From: an uncultured Lachnospiraceae bacterium
Lineage (GTDB): Bacteria > Bacillota > Clostridia > Lachnospirales > Lachnospiraceae
Reading direction: 5' to 3'
DNA: 64,000 bases
NCBI GenBank assembly: GCA_910577015.1
Contig: CAJTKU010000001.1
Span: 310,001-374,000, forward strand
Shown here: positions 1 to 8,178 of the stretch, in pieces
Position numbering within the stretch: the stretch's first letter is position 1
Layout: each line of letters starts with the position of its first letter
Program-made: the position numbers and the translations under genes
Notes under the pieces: model-generated
What the model saw: only the letters and a program-made list of their open reading frames with translations
Databases searched by the model: none
What the model was told of the DNA's origin: nothing

Positions 1-39
1 GCAATTTAAAATCGCCTGCAGCCGCCGTTATTTCCTCTC

Positions 40-2043
40 TTAATTTTTCAACCTGAACCGGGATACCAGTTCTCTCAGTGCATTGGCCTGACCTGACAAC
101 TCCTCGCTGGCAGCGGCGCTGGACTCCACCATGTCCACATTGCTTTGGACCACAATAGCAATCTGGTCAATTCCATGGCTGATTTCTTCCGTCGTGGCTG
201 CCTGCTGCTTTGTATTTTCGGCAATGTCATCTATCAGGCTGCCCATTTTCTCTGCCAGTTCTGCGGCATTCAGCATGGACTGCGCCGTATCTTCAGCCGC
301 ATTGACTCCTTCTTCCATGGAACTTATGGTTTCTCCCAGAAGCTCCGTAGTCTCTTTTGCCGCATTTGCAGACTTACCTGCCAATATCCTTACCTCCTCG
401 GCTACCACGGCAAAACCTTTTCCGGACTCGCCGGCCCGTGCGGCTTCCACCGCAGCATTCAGGGCAAGTATATTGGTCTGGAATGCGATATCGTCGATGG
501 TTTTCACAATCTTGTGAATCTCATTGGACTTGTCGCTAATCTTCTGGATTACTTCCGTCATGTTCTGCATCTTTGTATTGCTCATAAGAAGCCCTTCCCT
601 GACTTCTTTGGAGATGCTGCTGGTCTGCTGCGCATCCTGGGCAATCTTTCTCACACTGTCGGACACTTCACCGATGTGTCCGGCCAGCGCTTCCACTTCC
701 GCCGCCTGTTCGGTAGAGCCCTGGGACAGGCTCACGGCGCTGCCGGATATCTGGGCTGCCCCTGCGGCAACATCCCTGGAGGAAGCTTTCATCTGCCCTA
801 CTGCTGCATTTAATTCAACGGCAATATCCTCAAGCGAGCTCCTAATCTTTGCAAATTCACCGGCATATTCGCTTTTCAGTTCATATGCCAGATTCCCCTT
901 TGCTATTTCCCGAAGGACATCTGCTATCTCATTGATATACTTTATGTAATCTCGCAGCCTTTCGGTAACCCGGTTAAAGTTATATGCAAGTATACCCAGT
1001 TCATCCCTGGATTTGTACCGGATAGTCTGATTCAGTTCTCCTTCTGCAATCCGGGTCGCCACCAGACTCAGTTCTTTCACAGGCCTTCCGATAATGCGCC
1101 TTGTCTGTATGATTACCAGAAGCGTCAATATAAACACCGCTATTATTGAAACAGCCGTCATCGTGCGCGTCAAATCGTAAAGTTCCGCCAATACCTCTGC
1201 CTTGGATACATAAGCTACCGCTATCCAGCTGCTGCCCTCAACTTCCGCTATCTGGATATAGGTATCCTCATATAAACCAAGTCCGATATCACCGTCCTTT
1301 ATCCGTTCTGCCGCATAAGCATACATCCCGCCGGATTCGCTCAGCTTTTCACCAACTACCGCTTCATCCCTGTGCCCGATAATGGTATCCGTACGCGTGT
1401 CTACCAGAAAAATACCCCCGGTATCCTCAATCAGGATGCTGCTGACAATATCGGAAATGGAATCCAGATACACGTCCGCCGCCGCAACCCCGCGCACTGT
1501 ACCCTTTTTGTCCTTCAGCACACCGGACGCCCCCACTACATAGGACTGGCTGTCCTCGTCAAAATACACATCCCCCAATATAAATTCTTCGGACTCTATT
1601 CCGTCCAGATACCAGCTTTTCACCAGTGCATTGAAATCCGGTCCCGGCACAAAAGACGCATGATACAAAGAACCGTCTGTCAGCGCCACGTAAAGCCCCG
1701 CCGGATAAGCGTCATTCTGCCCTGCCGTGTGCTTGATGTACTCTGTCATTTCCGAGATATCCATATCTTCGTATTCTATAATATCTCTCTGGGTTTCCAA
1801 CATGGTGAGCGTCCTGTTCATCCATGCCCTGGTTTCCTGAAGCGTCTTGTCGGTAGTGGTACGCAGCATTTCCTCGCTCTTTTCCAAAAGCGTCCCTGAC
1901 ATCCTGTCATACACCACCGCCAGCAATGCCGAACCGGCAATGATTACACTGGCAACAATGGCTGCCACCAGTTTTACCGTAATCCCCACTCCACGTTTTT
2001 TGGGAGCATTGATGCCGGTCTTTGTAACTTTTGTCTGGTCCAT
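40..2043 (-). CDS. Methyl-accepting chemotaxis protein (dCache-type sensor)
   Basis: A 667-residue transmembrane chemoreceptor. A first membrane helix lies near residues 20-45 and is followed by an extracytoplasmic region of about 250 residues of the dCache kind. A second helix (about 295-315), a HAMP segment and a long coiled-coil signalling domain follow. The conserved hairpin tip (FQTNILALNAAVEAARAGE) is intact, so it should couple to CheA/CheW. The ATG is preceded by AGAGGAACAGGG. The ligand cannot be read from the sequence. It stands alone, with its own promoter upstream and no che genes next to it, as is common for clostridial receptors. Confidence 0.95.
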   Translation of the reverse strand: MDQTKVTKTGINAPKKRGVGITVKLVAAIVASVIIAGSALLAVVYDRMSGTLLEKSEEMLRTTTDKTLQETRAWMNRTLTMLETQRDIIEYEDMDISEMTEYIKHTAGQNDAYPAGLYVALTDGSLYHASFVPGPDFNALVKSWYLDGIESEEFILGDVYFDEDSQSYVVGASGVLKDKKGTVRGVAAADVYLDSISDIVSSILIEDTGGIFLVDTRTDTIIGHRDEAVVGEKLSESGGMYAYAAERIKDGDIGLGLYEDTYIQIAEVEGSSWIAVAYVSKAEVLAELYDLTRTMTAVSIIAVFILTLLVIIQTRRIIGRPVKELSLVATRIAEGELNQTIRYKSRDELGILAYNFNRVTERLRDYIKYINEIADVLREIAKGNLAYELKSEYAGEFAKIRSSLEDIAVELNAAVGQMKASSRDVAAGAAQISGSAVSLSQGSTEQAAEVEALAGHIGEVSDSVRKIAQDAQQTSSISKEVREGLLMSNTKMQNMTEVIQKISDKSNEIHKIVKTIDDIAFQTNILALNAAVEAARAGESGKGFAVVAEEVRILAGKSANAAKETTELLGETISSMEEGVNAAEDTAQSMLNAAELAEKMGSLIDDIAENTKQQAATTEEISHGIDQIAIVVQSNVDMVESSAAASEELSGQANALRELVSRFRLKN

Positions 2044-2094
2044 CCCTGTTCCTCTCTTTCTTTTCGATAATTCCCTTTTTCACTTTTAATAAAA

Positions 2095-2122
2095 ATTATA
2101 CCATAATCTTCCTTAAAGTAAA
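2095..2122 (-). promoter_or_regulatory. Sigma-A-type promoter for the chemoreceptor gene
   Basis: Read on the minus strand, TTTACT (2122-2117) and TATAAT (2100-2095) are separated by 16 bases, about 50 bases before the start codon. The rest of the 2044-2215 gap is AT-rich with nothing else recognisable. Confidence 0.5.
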
Positions 2123-2215
2123 ATCTTTTATACAAAACATAAAAACATCAAATCCCAATATGACTTCCGGCGTGCTTTCAATACTCACATCTTCACTTTT
2201 ATATTTTTCACTATA

Positions 2216-4870
2216 CTATTCTCCATAAACATTCCAAGTCGCTATATGCAGAATTTCTATTGCGCCGTCTTCTCTTACAGAAATATATTCCTGCGTCTTA
2301 TCCATCCACTCTTTCATGGAACATGTCCTATCCTGTACCGTTCCCGAATATCTCTCAATACCTTTGGCGTCATTGTATTGGTACAAATCGTCCTCATCGC
2401 ATATTCCGTTTCCGTTACTGTCCTCCCATTTGAAATCCATACGGATATCCCTGTTAGAAGAAGCCTCCTGCCTTGCGCAGCAAAAATACGCATTACCATC
2501 CTGAATACTGCGATACAGAAGTTCTCCGCTTTCCAATACTTCATAACATTGGTTCTGTTTATAGTCTTCCGTAAACCACACAAACAGCTTTCCATTCCGA
2601 TACACAATTGCATAATATGTATTTCCTGCCCGTATATGCAGCTCCGGCAGACCGTCTGCGTCGGTATCATAGATAAGGTATTGTAATGTCCCTTCTTCAG
2701 GCTTTATCGTTTCATCAAACAAGGCTTCAACGGATACATTCTCCCATATCGTATCAATGGATACGTTTCCCGCGCTCCTTTTCCCTTCCAGAAAACCCAT
2801 ATATATTTTTTCAATCTCATCCTGACTGATATCCGATTCCTGCTTTGGGATAAAATCCCCACCAAAGGCCTCTTCAAAGCTTACCAATGAAACCGGATGG
2901 TTCATAGCATACAAAAACGGCTCCTTCAATTCCTCCCACTGCTTTTCGTCTACGGATACGCTCCCTTCCAAGTCGTCCCCCCATACGCTGACGGTATAGG
3001 TAACTTCCTCCTCATAATACTGCGCTTCAAAATTGATATGCACAGCCTTTGTCTCTGCGTCCCCTTCAAATACATACCGGTATCGGGTCAGCCCCGCGCC
3101 GGACGGCACATAACTGCCTATCCGGTTAGAGCCAAGCAGCCTCGAGCCTTCGGACAGCCCGTAATATAAGACTGCCCTTTTCTCTTCCGGCAAATATTTC
3201 CATATGCAGACCCCATCGATGTCAAGGTCCATCGCAAGTTCCGGAAAACCGTCCCCGTCATAATCTATAAAACGGTATTTGTCTTTTTCATTTTCCACAT
3301 ATTCTACAAATTCCCCATCGCTCATGCCGGAAACGCCACGAAGCATATCCCGGAAATAAACGGCCCCGTCGTCCTCATACCTGACCGGAACGCGGTTTGC
3401 AATCACATCATAAAACGCTTCCTTATACTCCTGTTCCAGTCTGCTTCCGTAAAAATCGGGATTAATGGGATACTCCCTAACGGTAAAATCAAAATTTTTT
3501 ACATACTCATAAATTGCTTCCGGTTCTCTGTATGCCGAGTTTTTTACCTCTTTATAAAGTTCAAGCCCGTCAATGCTCACCGAAACCTTCTCCCATTCCG
3601 GTGAATCGGGATACAATTTCAAATTCCCGCCGTTGTCGCTGCTCCAAACACTGCCTTTCTTTAATTCCACGAAATTTTTTCCTATCTCTTTTCCGTCCTC
3701 ATAAAATAACTCCCAGTACCCTATGGCTGCCGGATACAGTTCTTTCTCTCGCGGCATCTCATAAAATTCCGTTTCCGAATAAGCATTCTCCAGCCTCCGT
3801 ATTCTCTGCCATTCCCCATTTTCATATGAATACATTTCATATACGGCGCCCTCCCATTTATCCGTTCCCACCGCTGCCATCAATACCTGCTGCTCCTCAT
3901 TCCACAGCGGAAAACCGGTAAAATAATTGCCATATACTTCCGTCTCCGGCAGATACTTTTTCTCATAACGGCTTTTTCCGGCATTCCAAATCAATATGCG
4001 AAAATACGTGTTATGAGAGCCGGTGCCATGATTTTCTCCCGTACAGAAAGCAATATCCCCGCAGCCGTCACCGGAAAAATCAGCAATCCAGAAGGTTTCT
4101 TCAAATGCAGCAGGGAAATTCATAAATATTTGCTCACAAACGGCAATGCCGCCCTCATCCCTGACTGTAAGACGGTAATCCGCCATGCGTTCAAATTCTA
4201 TACTATGCAGCCTTCTGTATATGGGACTGATTCTCTCAAACGTAATTTCACAGGTTTTATCCTCCATAGAAATTTCTTCCCGCCAAACCTCATGAGGCAA
4301 TGCAAAAACCGTATCCTCCAACGCCTCCTCCCCCGAACAGACTTCCCTTATGTCATTCCGGTTCCATTCCTCACCACTCTCAATATGCCGTTCACTGTGA
4401 AAATCCATCCCCACGATTCCCTCCATACGAGCTGGAAAACAAATGGGAATGAAAACCTCCCGGATAATATAATCCGGTTCATTTGTATAGGTAATTGCAA
4501 TACCGGATGCATCCGCCCCTATATCCAAAATAATTTCATAGGAATCCGGCAGATAAATATAAAAATCATCCCTCAAGTCATGGACTGCAATATAATCTTT
4601 GTCCAAACTCCAAATCTCGCCGTCGATTTCTTCCGAATCCGTACGGTAAAACTCAAATGCATTGTCTGCCAGAAGGACGGTTCCCTTTTCCAGAATCTCC
4701 CTCAACGGCTCACAGGGCTTCTTTTTATTATCAATAACCCTATGAGCGCACCCCATCAGGCCTTGCCCTGTTTTACCTGCATTTCTCCCGCAGATTCCTA
4801 TCCCTGCGGCACATACACACAAAAGCAACAGGATGCATAACAGTACACATGTCCTTACCTTCTGCTTCAT
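2216..4870 (-). CDS. Membrane-anchored protein with Asp-rich (Ca-binding-type) repeats, function unknown
   Basis: About 884 residues. A hydrophobic, Cys-containing N-terminal segment (VLLCILLLLCVCAAG) acts as signal or anchor, and the rest should be outside the cell. Several D-x-D-x-D-G loops are visible (DFSGDGCGDIAF, DYDGDGFPELAM, DTDADGLPELHI, DSNGNGICDEDD), like FG-GAP/VCBS or EF-hand-type calcium loops. The last 200 residues resemble the N-terminal domain of the upstream gene: a FLEGKRSAGN-like opening, DGxPELHI, then a D/N-rich loop. The start is the ATG six bases after AAGGAG; an ATG two codons earlier is too close to that site. It lies 28 bases after the preceding gene, so the two are probably one transcript. 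The function is not recognised. Confidence 0.8.
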   Translation of the reverse strand: MKQKVRTCVLLCILLLLCVCAAGIGICGRNAGKTGQGLMGCAHRVIDNKKKPCEPLREILEKGTVLLADNAFEFYRTDSEEIDGEIWSLDKDYIAVHDLRDDFYIYLPDSYEIILDIGADASGIAITYTNEPDYIIREVFIPICFPARMEGIVGMDFHSERHIESGEEWNRNDIREVCSGEEALEDTVFALPHEVWREEISMEDKTCEITFERISPIYRRLHSIEFERMADYRLTVRDEGGIAVCEQIFMNFPAAFEETFWIADFSGDGCGDIAFCTGENHGTGSHNTYFRILIWNAGKSRYEKKYLPETEVYGNYFTGFPLWNEEQQVLMAAVGTDKWEGAVYEMYSYENGEWQRIRRLENAYSETEFYEMPREKELYPAAIGYWELFYEDGKEIGKNFVELKKGSVWSSDNGGNLKLYPDSPEWEKVSVSIDGLELYKEVKNSAYREPEAIYEYVKNFDFTVREYPINPDFYGSRLEQEYKEAFYDVIANRVPVRYEDDGAVYFRDMLRGVSGMSDGEFVEYVENEKDKYRFIDYDGDGFPELAMDLDIDGVCIWKYLPEEKRAVLYYGLSEGSRLLGSNRIGSYVPSGAGLTRYRYVFEGDAETKAVHINFEAQYYEEEVTYTVSVWGDDLEGSVSVDEKQWEELKEPFLYAMNHPVSLVSFEEAFGGDFIPKQESDISQDEIEKIYMGFLEGKRSAGNVSIDTIWENVSVEALFDETIKPEEGTLQYLIYDTDADGLPELHIRAGNTYYAIVYRNGKLFVWFTEDYKQNQCYEVLESGELLYRSIQDGNAYFCCARQEASSNRDIRMDFKWEDSNGNGICDEDDLYQYNDAKGIERYSGTVQDRTCSMKEWMDKTQEYISVREDGAIEILHIATWNVYGE

Positions 4871-4898
4871 TGACATCTCCTTACATTTAAAGAGAGGA

Positions 4899-6842
4899 TT
4901 ATTTTATCGTATAATAAGCTCCATTTACATCCACTGCTGAAAAAACATACTTTCCATCCGTCGAAATGCTCACAATGTTTTTCAGTCTAAGCTTCTCAAA
5001 GGTAAGCTTTTTCAATTTCATATCCTCTATGGTCAAAACAGAGGGAAGTCTCGTTACATCCGGGTTTTCCCTAACGAAAAAGCTGACGTCTTCTGTTTTG
5101 CAGGTAATGTAACGGCTGATAAAAACCTCCCCCGTATCTGTTAAAAAAACTGTATTTTCCAAACCGGACTGCATGGCGATAATGCGTGGGCAGGCCGATG
5201 CCTCCCCATCTGTTTTCAATATATCTGCCACGGGAACTTCTACAAGCTTTCCCCCGTAATTTACCTTGCCGCCGTCCTCCGGATTTGCAAGGGCGCGCAA
5301 GTCATCGTGGTATTTGATTCTGTCACTGTCCCAATACCACAGCGTGCCGTCCGTTTTACTGATAAAAACCGTATAATCGTCAGAGCTTACCAAGTCCACC
5401 CCGCAAATCCCCGGCACATCATAGTAAACCGTATATCCCATTTTCGTGTTTTCATTTAATATCGTGATTGCTTCCAATTCCTCCGGCATATAGCAGCTTT
5501 CCTGTACCGCCGTATCAGACCCGCCCTCCCCTGAAGACGGAAAAATAAATGCGTATGGATAACCATTTCCGTCGTACCAATAATCCATAATGGAAAAAAT
5601 TGTCCCGTCTTTTCTGAGAAAGTAATGGTAATTTCCCGCCCCTGCAAAAATCCTTTTTATATCCTTTCCCAACTCCTCATACCGCCCGTTAAATATGGTA
5701 CGTACGTCTGCCTCGGGACCATTGATAAAACACTGCAATCCTAGTGTATACAAATTTCCGTCTGCATCCAGTGCAAACATAAAGTTTGCTTTCGCGTCAA
5801 TATCCACTATATTTTCCAGCCCCTCCAGCCTGACGGGCGTATACTGCCTCTCTTCCGTATACAGAAACATGCTTTCCAATTTCTTTCCCCATGTATACAC
5901 CTCCCCGGTTTCCAGCAGGGCATACACATTGTTTCCCCCGTCTACGATTTTTACAACGCCTTCAAGCCCCTCTACCTTTTGGGGATACTGACTGTAATCG
6001 ATATCCATGCCCAGCTTTCCGGCTGCGTTATACCCCCAGCTCCATACGGTTTTATCCCGGCATAAAATAATCTGATAAAAATCACCCGCAATCAGGCTTG
6101 CAATCTCTGGCATCTCGTAGTCAGAATGCCATATTTGCTCACACAAAGTTACCCACTCTGCCTGATTCCGAATTTGTTCCCGTCCCTCTTCATCTGTAAA
6201 AAGATATTTCCTTGTCCCTGCATACCACTCATCTTTCGTACACGGATTTCCGTCAAACATAAATGCATCGTCATCATCATACAAATAATTCTGATTGACA
6301 TCCGTCCAGGAAAACTTTAATTCATTGATACGGTTTCCCGAGTCATCCATTTCAAAATAGTAATAAGAGTCCCACTCATCGCTCCTGTAAATAAAAGCGC
6401 CGTTATTGAGGAGGACATACCTCCACGGACCCGAATAAAATGCCTCCAGTTCAAACATTTCATTATCCCTGCAAGAATAGATGGTGTACTCCCGTCCCGA
6501 TAAAATATGCAGTTCCGGAATCCCATCCCCGTTTACGTCCACAATCGCATACTCTGCGCCGTATTGCCTTTCCGGCTCGCCTGTAGGCGTTATCAGGTAA
6601 AAAATATCTATTTCTCCTACCTTCCGCTCTCCCGTCAGAAATTCCTGATACATCCTGAGCGCCTGCTTTTCCTTTTGCGCTTCATGGTATTTGAGCAGCA
6701 GGACTGCCATGCTGCCTGACGCCTGCTTTTCCTTTTGCATTTCATGGTATTTAAGCAACAGGACTGCCATACTGCCTGCCAATACCAGAAAGAGAACCAT
6801 ATATAAATATTTCTTTTTCATATTCGGAATCTTCATCCTCAT
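4899..6842 (-). CDS. Membrane-anchored RCC1-repeat-like protein
   Basis: About 645 residues. A single N-terminal membrane helix is followed by a domain with DVNGDGIPELHI and DVNQNYLYDDDD loops, shared with the C-terminus of the downstream gene. After that come RCC1/BLIP-II-like blades, recognisable by repeats such as VWSWGYNAAGKLG, VYTWGKK, LYTLGLQ and LWYWD at intervals of about 50-60 residues. RCC1 folds are beta-propellers used for protein binding. The anchor is partly duplicated by a 60-bp tandem repeat. The start is uncertain: a TTG at 6878 and an ATG at 6863 also lie in frame, and AAGGAG sits only one base before the latter. Probably a surface-exposed binding protein; the partner is unknown. 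Confidence 0.8.
   Translation of the reverse strand: MRMKIPNMKKKYLYMVLFLVLAGSMAVLLLKYHEMQKEKQASGSMAVLLLKYHEAQKEKQALRMYQEFLTGERKVGEIDIFYLITPTGEPERQYGAEYAIVDVNGDGIPELHILSGREYTIYSCRDNEMFELEAFYSGPWRYVLLNNGAFIYRSDEWDSYYYFEMDDSGNRINELKFSWTDVNQNYLYDDDDAFMFDGNPCTKDEWYAGTRKYLFTDEEGREQIRNQAEWVTLCEQIWHSDYEMPEIASLIAGDFYQIILCRDKTVWSWGYNAAGKLGMDIDYSQYPQKVEGLEGVVKIVDGGNNVYALLETGEVYTWGKKLESMFLYTEERQYTPVRLEGLENIVDIDAKANFMFALDADGNLYTLGLQCFINGPEADVRTIFNGRYEELGKDIKRIFAGAGNYHYFLRKDGTIFSIMDYWYDGNGYPYAFIFPSSGEGGSDTAVQESCYMPEELEAITILNENTKMGYTVYYDVPGICGVDLVSSDDYTVFISKTDGTLWYWDSDRIKYHDDLRALANPEDGGKVNYGGKLVEVPVADILKTDGEASACPRIIAMQSGLENTVFLTDTGEVFISRYITCKTEDVSFFVRENPDVTRLPSVLTIEDMKLKKLTFEKLRLKNIVSISTDGKYVFSAVDVNGAYYTIK
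6661..6780 (-). repeat. 60-bp tandem duplication inside the anchor of the RCC1-like gene
   Basis: 6661-6720 and 6721-6780 are two adjacent copies differing at 6 of 60 positions by direct comparison. Each codes for GSMAVLLLKYHExQKEKQA, so the end of the membrane helix and the following charged linker occur twice in frame. Confidence 0.95.
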
Positions 6843-6943
6843 TTTGTCAGTGCATTTTACCATGCTCCTTATAGCCAAATGCCATCCTCACCCCATACCG
6901 CAGTGTCGCTGTATCTCATAATCCGCCAAAAACGAAACTTCCT

Positions 6944-6984
6944 GCGTGAAAAAAGTCTGCATAGCAGACTTAGTACTTCTTCAC
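6944..6984. repeat. Family P palindromic repeat, copy 1 (short)
   Basis: It begins GCGTGAA and ends TTAGTACTTCTTCAC. The centre is a perfect AGTCTGC/GCAGACT hairpin. The ends match those of the elements at 41595-41676 and 44107-44172. It lies between the orphan fragment and the RCC1-like gene. Confidence 0.6.
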
Positions 6985-6996
6985 AATATATGCATT

Positions 6997-7317
6997 TTAT
7001 AAAGCAATAACTGAACTTGAAGAAGCAAGAAGCAAATTATTAGTTATGGTTTCTTCATCATCTGATATGAAAGATGCTTTTATAATAGTTACAATTTCTT
7101 TTATCTCACCCTTGGTTAAATCCCGTACACATGGAGGTTCCGGAATCAACACTTTTTCCGCTAAAGTATTTAAGTCTGTCCAGCCCCAGTATTCAGCGAA
7201 CTCTATTCCTGTATAATTTTTTCCGGTAATTCGATTTAATTCATTCAATTTGGAATTGACATTCTTATCAGAGTTATCTGCAACAGAATCAATTCTTCTA
7301 CGGAACATGATGCACAT
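6997..7317 (-). pseudogene. Orphan open frame behind mscS, probable 5'-truncated gene
   Basis: About 107 codons are open. The part from about 7270 down to 6997 looks like real protein (LNRITGKNYTGIEFAEYWGW, then PEPPCVRDLTKGEIKEIV). The upstream part merely overlaps the 3' end of mscS in another frame, and no ribosome site precedes any ATG there. The mscS reading frame ends at its natural place, so this is more likely the remaining 3' part of a separate small gene than a frameshifted tail of mscS. The family is not recognised; its ancestor may have been a small cytoplasmic protein. Confidence 0.4.
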
Positions 7318-8176
7318 CAACCTGCGGAAACGGAATGACAATCTTCGCAGCGTCAAGCGTATATTTGGTATTTTCCGTGAGCCGCCACTTTGCCTCCCAG
7401 TAATCCTCCTTTTTGACCCAGCAGCGGATGCCTAACTGAATACTGGAGTCTGCAAGGGAATCCACAAAAACAAACATTTCTTTTTCCTTCAGGGTAGCGT
7501 CATCTTCCTGAAGCATACCCGTCAGCGCTTCTTTTGCTTTCCCGATATCCGAATCATATGCGATGCCCACCAGGATGTCCAGTCTCCGTTCGTCCGCCTG
7601 CGTCACATTTGTCATGCTGGTATTGGCAAGCGTGCCGTTCGGCAGAATGATGACGCGATTGTCAGGTGTAGTCAGCTTTGTGTAAAAAAGCTGGATTTCC
7701 GAGACTGTGCCTTCATTTCCACCATTGTCCTCTTTGATGTAATCTCCCACCTTAAAAGGCTTTAGTAAAAGAATCAGCACCCCGCCCGCAAAGTTGGAAA
7801 GGCTGCCCTGAATGGCGAGGCCGATTGCCACACCGGCAGAGCCAAGCAGCGCAACGATGCCAGCAGCGTCCACGCCAAATCCCGAGGCAATCATAAAAAC
7901 AAGCACCACATACAAAACCGCTTTTGTAAGGGAATCCAGAAACTGGATTACCCCTACGTCCGCTTTTGCCCGCTTTAGGGACTTTTTCAGGATACGGCGC
8001 AACAGCTTGATTATCTGGACGCCTATAAAAAAGACAACAATTGCCAGCACTATCCTGATGCCCAAGCCTAACGCCTTCTGGGGCAGCTCCTGCAAAAACT
8101 CCGAAACTGCTCCCGGCTCAAGTGCGGGAAGATTCATTTCCTGCTGTAATGCGGTTTCCAGTACAATACTATACAA
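7298..8176 (-). CDS. mscS: MscS-family small-conductance mechanosensitive channel
   Basis: 292 residues. Three predicted membrane helices are followed by the MscS beta domain, with the pore-lining AIQGSLSNFAGGVLILLLKP and the PFKVGDYI...GTVSEI...PNG signature, then a C-terminal alpha/beta domain ending PFPQVDVH. It opens under membrane tension and releases solutes on hypo-osmotic shock. The start is a TTG seven bases after AAAGGGGA, which lies inside the end of glgB, so it should be translationally coupled to that gene. It pairs here with a glycogen gene rather than with transport genes. Confidence 0.93.
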   Translation of the reverse strand: MYSIVLETALQQEMNLPALEPGAVSEFLQELPQKALGLGIRIVLAIVVFFIGVQIIKLLRRILKKSLKRAKADVGVIQFLDSLTKAVLYVVLVFMIASGFGVDAAGIVALLGSAGVAIGLAIQGSLSNFAGGVLILLLKPFKVGDYIKEDNGGNEGTVSEIQLFYTKLTTPDNRVIILPNGTLANTSMTNVTQADERRLDILVGIAYDSDIGKAKEALTGMLQEDDATLKEKEMFVFVDSLADSSIQLGIRCWVKKEDYWEAKWRLTENTKYTLDAAKIVIPFPQVDVHHVP

Positions 8177-8178
8177 AG

